Assembly: GCA_015501075.1 (NCBI GenBank)
Contig: JADNYJ010000039.1
Span: 186,001-250,000 of the forward strand
DNA: 64,000 bases
Source: Gymnopilus junonius
Lineage: Eukaryota; Basidiomycota; Agaricomycetes; Agaricales; Galerinaceae
Direction: 5' to 3'
Made by a program: the position numbers and the translations under genes. This document shows, one piece after another, positions 60,973 to 64,000 of the stretch (its first letter is position 1; every line of letters starts with the position of its first letter). The notes under the pieces were generated by a model that had not been told where the DNA came from, searched no databases, and saw only the letters and a list, made by a program, of their open reading frames with translations.

Positions 60973-61991
60973 TTAAAAGCGGTGATTAAAATGAGTATAA
61001 AAAGTACTGCTGTTTTCACGCTGTTTTAATCTAACAAGAACTCGTGGATCGAGCATGTCCAACAATAAGAATGCACTGCTTGATATATTCAGCTCTATGC
61101 TTCCAACTGCTCCGAAAGTTGGTAAAGTTGGTGGGAGAGAGTAAGTAGATTCAGCCTTCACCTGCTTTAGAGCAGCAGGCCTTACGATGACAGCCTGCGG
61201 GTGCGGGTGCGGGCGACATATTCACCTTTGATAAGTAGAGCTGGAGAGCCTCTAGACGCGGTGCCATTTTGAGAAGGACCAACACTTCAGAAATGGATGA
61301 AAATGTGCTGACAGACACAGATTGAACGTGGCTGAGCCAAGTGGCTGTCTGAACGTCGAAACTAACTCAGCTTTCTTGGATGGAAGCTAGTAAGGCATGG
61401 TGCAGTACTCGCAAAAAGGGGCGAAGAGAAGTCGGTGCTGATTTCGTGTACACCACCAGCAAGGCTAAACATCCTGAGGCGCGGAGCTGGAAGGTAAAAA
61501 TCACGCCAAAGCTGAGCATCCATAGATTGCAATTCGAAATTTACAGAGAATTTTTCGGCTCTGCTCCAGTGGGTATCCAATAAGGAGGGAAGAAAGTTCG
61601 GCACGAAAGAAGGTGTTTTCTCCATCCGAGTCACTCCATCAGCGCCCCTGACCCAAGCTACGGAATTGCGTTCCATTAAGGTGCCTCTAATCCAGAGGGA
61701 GGAGGTTAGGCCAGCACGTCGTACAACCTCGTCGCTCCAGTCCTGGGACTTCTGCCAATTGAAGATGTCCAGATCGATGACTTGTCCCCACAGATGTTGC
61801 GCGTCAAGCAGGACGTATCTCCAGGCCCGACACACCTGCGCGTACATCTGTAGGTTGTGCAGAGCATTAGAATCAAGGACTGGATCGGCATTGAAACCGA
61901 ATATGAGGGCTAGGACGTCGGGGTTTAACTGTGCGTGTTTATTAGCGGTGTGGTGCGGTACTACAGCGTCTGCAGCAGAAGGATGGGACAT
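60973..61991 (-). CDS. F-box/LRR-like protein with one frame break
   Basis: Starts MSHPSAADAVVPHHTANKHA. The F-box-like part LNPDVLALIFGFNADPVLDS with AQVCRAWRYVLLDAQHLWG and VIDLD matches the common agaricomycete F-box family. WSDEVVRRAGLTSSLWIRG and LRMFSLAGGVHEI, leucine-rich-repeat-like, follow. The first frame stops at 61362. Repeat-like sequence resumes in another frame immediately after (FDVQTATWLSHVQSVSVSTF, then LLKMAPRLEALQLYLSK) and, after an intron at about 61230-61160, runs to 60973. No splice site explains the break. Either an indel error or a genuine disruption is possible. Confidence 0.6.
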
Positions 61992-62578
61992 TGGATTCTG
62001 GAGATGTAGGTGGAAAAAGGCTGCAATTGACGTCCCAGATGAGGCTGCTGCAAGAACAGTTTATACAATCCGGAATATGGAGTCCCTGAGGTTTAAAAAG
62101 CTTCGAAGAGAGCAGGAAATCGAGATCAGGACAAGGATCGGAGACCAAGATAGACGGCGGCTAAGAAGCAAGAATCAGACAAGGCGAGAACAGGTCCTGG
62201 AAAGTTGGGAAGATGATTTAGGGTAGGCAATACTCTCGACTATTCTCGAACCATTAGACCGACATTTTACGGCGGCGCCAGTCTAGCTAAGTGGATAGTC
62301 CAGTGGAAAGAGACGTGGAAGAAATGTGAATGCGGACCTCTGCTCGGCATGACGATCGGTTATCCACCGTCATCTACCCTTGTGTTTTCCAAACGACGAT
62401 CCCATTTACCGTTTACTTCCTCCCATCGAATTGTAGTCAAACCAATCGCAGTAAGTCGAGCCTATCAGTGTTTCTCGAACACCATCGTATTTTGATGACA
62501 CTACATGATTGTGTCTCTAGTACATAATGATTTACCTTTGCCTTCGCCTTTGCCTTCAAGTTCTTGGTGCATTCAATA
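61992..62578. other. intergenic region
   Basis: A charged plus-strand frame at about 62020-62226 (RREQEIEIRTRIGDQDRRRL) could be an orphan exon, but it has no start, no neighbours and no family match. Confidence 0.3.
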
Positions 62579-63681
62579 TTATCTTGTCCCATCTTGCTGC
62601 ACAGATGACGGTGTAGCACCTTTCCGATTAATATCTGTATTCAGACTTCCCTCCTGGTAATGAACTTCACCACTTCCTGGTTGTAGCGAATCCGCCGCCG
62701 GCGAATTTCCAGGAATTATAACCCCAGTCCGTGAAGTCCGACTCATCTCCCAGACATTGTTTCCATTATGTTCCTCGGACGCATCCAAGTACGCTTGAGG
62801 GTTTGGAGGCGGCGAGTACGGGATGATTGTCGGTCTGACTGGCTCGTCTTCAGGAACGACAACCATGCAGCATGGACATAACGGGGAGATGAAATCGGGT
62901 TCAACGAAAATCGAGGAATAGGAAAAAGAGAAGACCAGGGGGTTATAATCACTGATTAAATAAAATGTAAACGTAAAACAGTGAGCGCCTCTGCATAATT
63001 TTCACCACTTCGGATCGAAACGCACTGAAGATCAAAGCACCGGCGCATAGCCCTTGCAATTGGACCACCAGCAAGTAACACACATGATTGACCTCAGAGC
63101 GTGGAACACCCACTATGAACGTCACAGCATTTGAGCACCCCCCAACGCCGTGAGATACGAGGATGGCGAATGACAGTGGAATGACAATCCACAAAAAAAT
63201 TGACAACCAAGCAGATGAATGCAGATACGATTCCTAATGACCCCCAATTGAGGAACAATTGGTCTATGATATTCATACCTGTAAAATTAAATAAGGAAGA
63301 CAAGTAACGCAGCTCAGATAAGCATGGTTTCTGAGAACGTGGTAAAGAATTCAAAAGGCAGGAACGTACAGAATGCTGATGAAAGTGAGAATGACTGACC
63401 CAATGAGCACAAGCAAGTTTCTCAATCTCTCAAGGAAATCATTATTGTCCGAATTCTGAGCGAGCAGGCGACCGTATTTCGCTTTCAAGCTTCTTAGCTC
63501 TGCGAGAGTTACAGCTAGTGCGATGGTGAATGTGAGAAGGATGACTGATTAAATAAGGCGATGAGGCTATCAGCCAAAGTCATTTGACTATTTAGAAGAA
63601 AAGGGTTGACATACGATTCATTGTAAGGTACACAACCATCATTATCTTCTTACCCATCGGGCTGATAATGAGAGCGGGCAT
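62579..63681 (-). CDS. small multi-pass membrane protein, function unknown
   Basis: The start at 63681 gives MPALIISPMGKKIMMVVYLT. The hydrophobic segments read as helices are ILLTFTIALAVTLAEL, LLVLIGSVILTFISIL, IFLWIVIPLSFAILV and YLLVVQLQGLCAGALIFSAF, with NNDFLERLRN between the first two. A soluble tail with PVRPTIIPYSPPPNPQAYLD and EMSRTSRTGVIIPGN follows, ending SVQQDGTR. Exons are joined by short introns. The order resembles a receptor-like or tetraspan protein, but I recognise no family. The C-terminal tail is Pro/Ser-rich and presumably cytosolic. Confidence 0.55.
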
Positions 63682-64000
63682 TTTGCTCGATCGATATTAT
63701 ACCAAGGTCTCGCCGAAGGCTGTAAAGAAGGATCATAATGGAAGGTTGCCAAAGCCCTCTTTATATCCTTTCACATAGATGAAGGCCCTTTCGCAGAACG
63801 TATCGTAAGCGCCACTGAGTTCCAGACTTCAAGAATAGATCGACATTGACAGAACCCCAGGATCAAACGTGATCATATACATATTCACAATGCCAGTAGC
63901 AGATAAAGCAGATTTGAATACAAATCGTCGGGTATCCTCATCAATGTGACGTTCAGGATCAATAGCTGGGAGCATCGAAATTCGGAAATATGAAGCCATA
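63682..64000. other. window edge, no assigned gene
   Basis: A minus-strand open frame from the edge (MASYFRISMLPAIDPERHID) ends near 63835. It could be the tail of a gene outside the window; no family is recognised. Confidence 0.25.

Noticed and set aside
1..64000. CRISPR arrays, operons, ribosome-binding sites, rRNA genes
   Set aside because: The intron-rich eukaryotic gene structure makes the bacterial feature types inapplicable, and I saw no rRNA-like sequence.

Overview
The window is nuclear DNA from a filamentous basidiomycete, most likely an agaricomycete. Genes are dense and split by many introns of about 40-60 bp with GT..AG ends. The recognisable families are typical of that group: a Cdh1-type APC/C activator with an IR tail, SAGA subunit Spt7, a penta-EF-hand protein, vacuolar protease Pff1, membrane-anchored amidases, an HSPA12-like Hsp70, DUF4436, and F-box families with short C-terminal extensions. 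I cannot name the species.

Layout. 1-700: a non-autonomous DNA transposon with long inverted repeats. 3.3-5.2 kb: Cdh1-like cell-cycle activator (+). 6.6-10 kb: a divergent pair, a secreted cysteine-rich protein (-) and a DUF4436 membrane protein (+). 10.9-16.6 kb: a hypothetical protein (-), a subtilisin-like protease (+) and an HSPA12-like Hsp70 (+). 17.6-19 kb: the first of five related multi-pass membrane proteins. 19.6-27.1 kb: two paralogous amidases (-) flanking a penta-EF-hand gene (-). 27.7-32.9 kb: Spt7 and a small protein with three GLEBS-like modules (both -).

33.2-41.9 kb is a transposon island: a CpG-depleted F-box-like pseudogene followed by a decayed TA-inserting DDE transposon into which an apparently intact 3.66 kb hAT element has jumped. 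42.3-51.5 kb carries four more of the multi-pass membrane proteins (all -), interrupted by a gene with ubiquitin-like ends (+). 52.4-55.9 kb: Pff1 (+). 56.1-62 kb: three F-box genes (-), one of them C-terminally truncated. 62.6-63.7 kb: a small membrane protein (-).

The five membrane proteins share start motif, intron position and a C-terminal LTEIS motif, so they form a local paralogous receptor-like family. The transposon island shows C-to-T decay (CpG loss; nonsense codons explicable as CGA to TGA), which suggests cytosine methylation. Several otherwise well-conserved genes (Cdh1, Pff1, the cysteine-rich protein) contain single-base frame breaks at short homopolymers; these look more like consensus errors than pseudogenes, but that cannot be settled from the sequence alone. 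All exon structures were read by eye, so exon borders are approximate unless stated.
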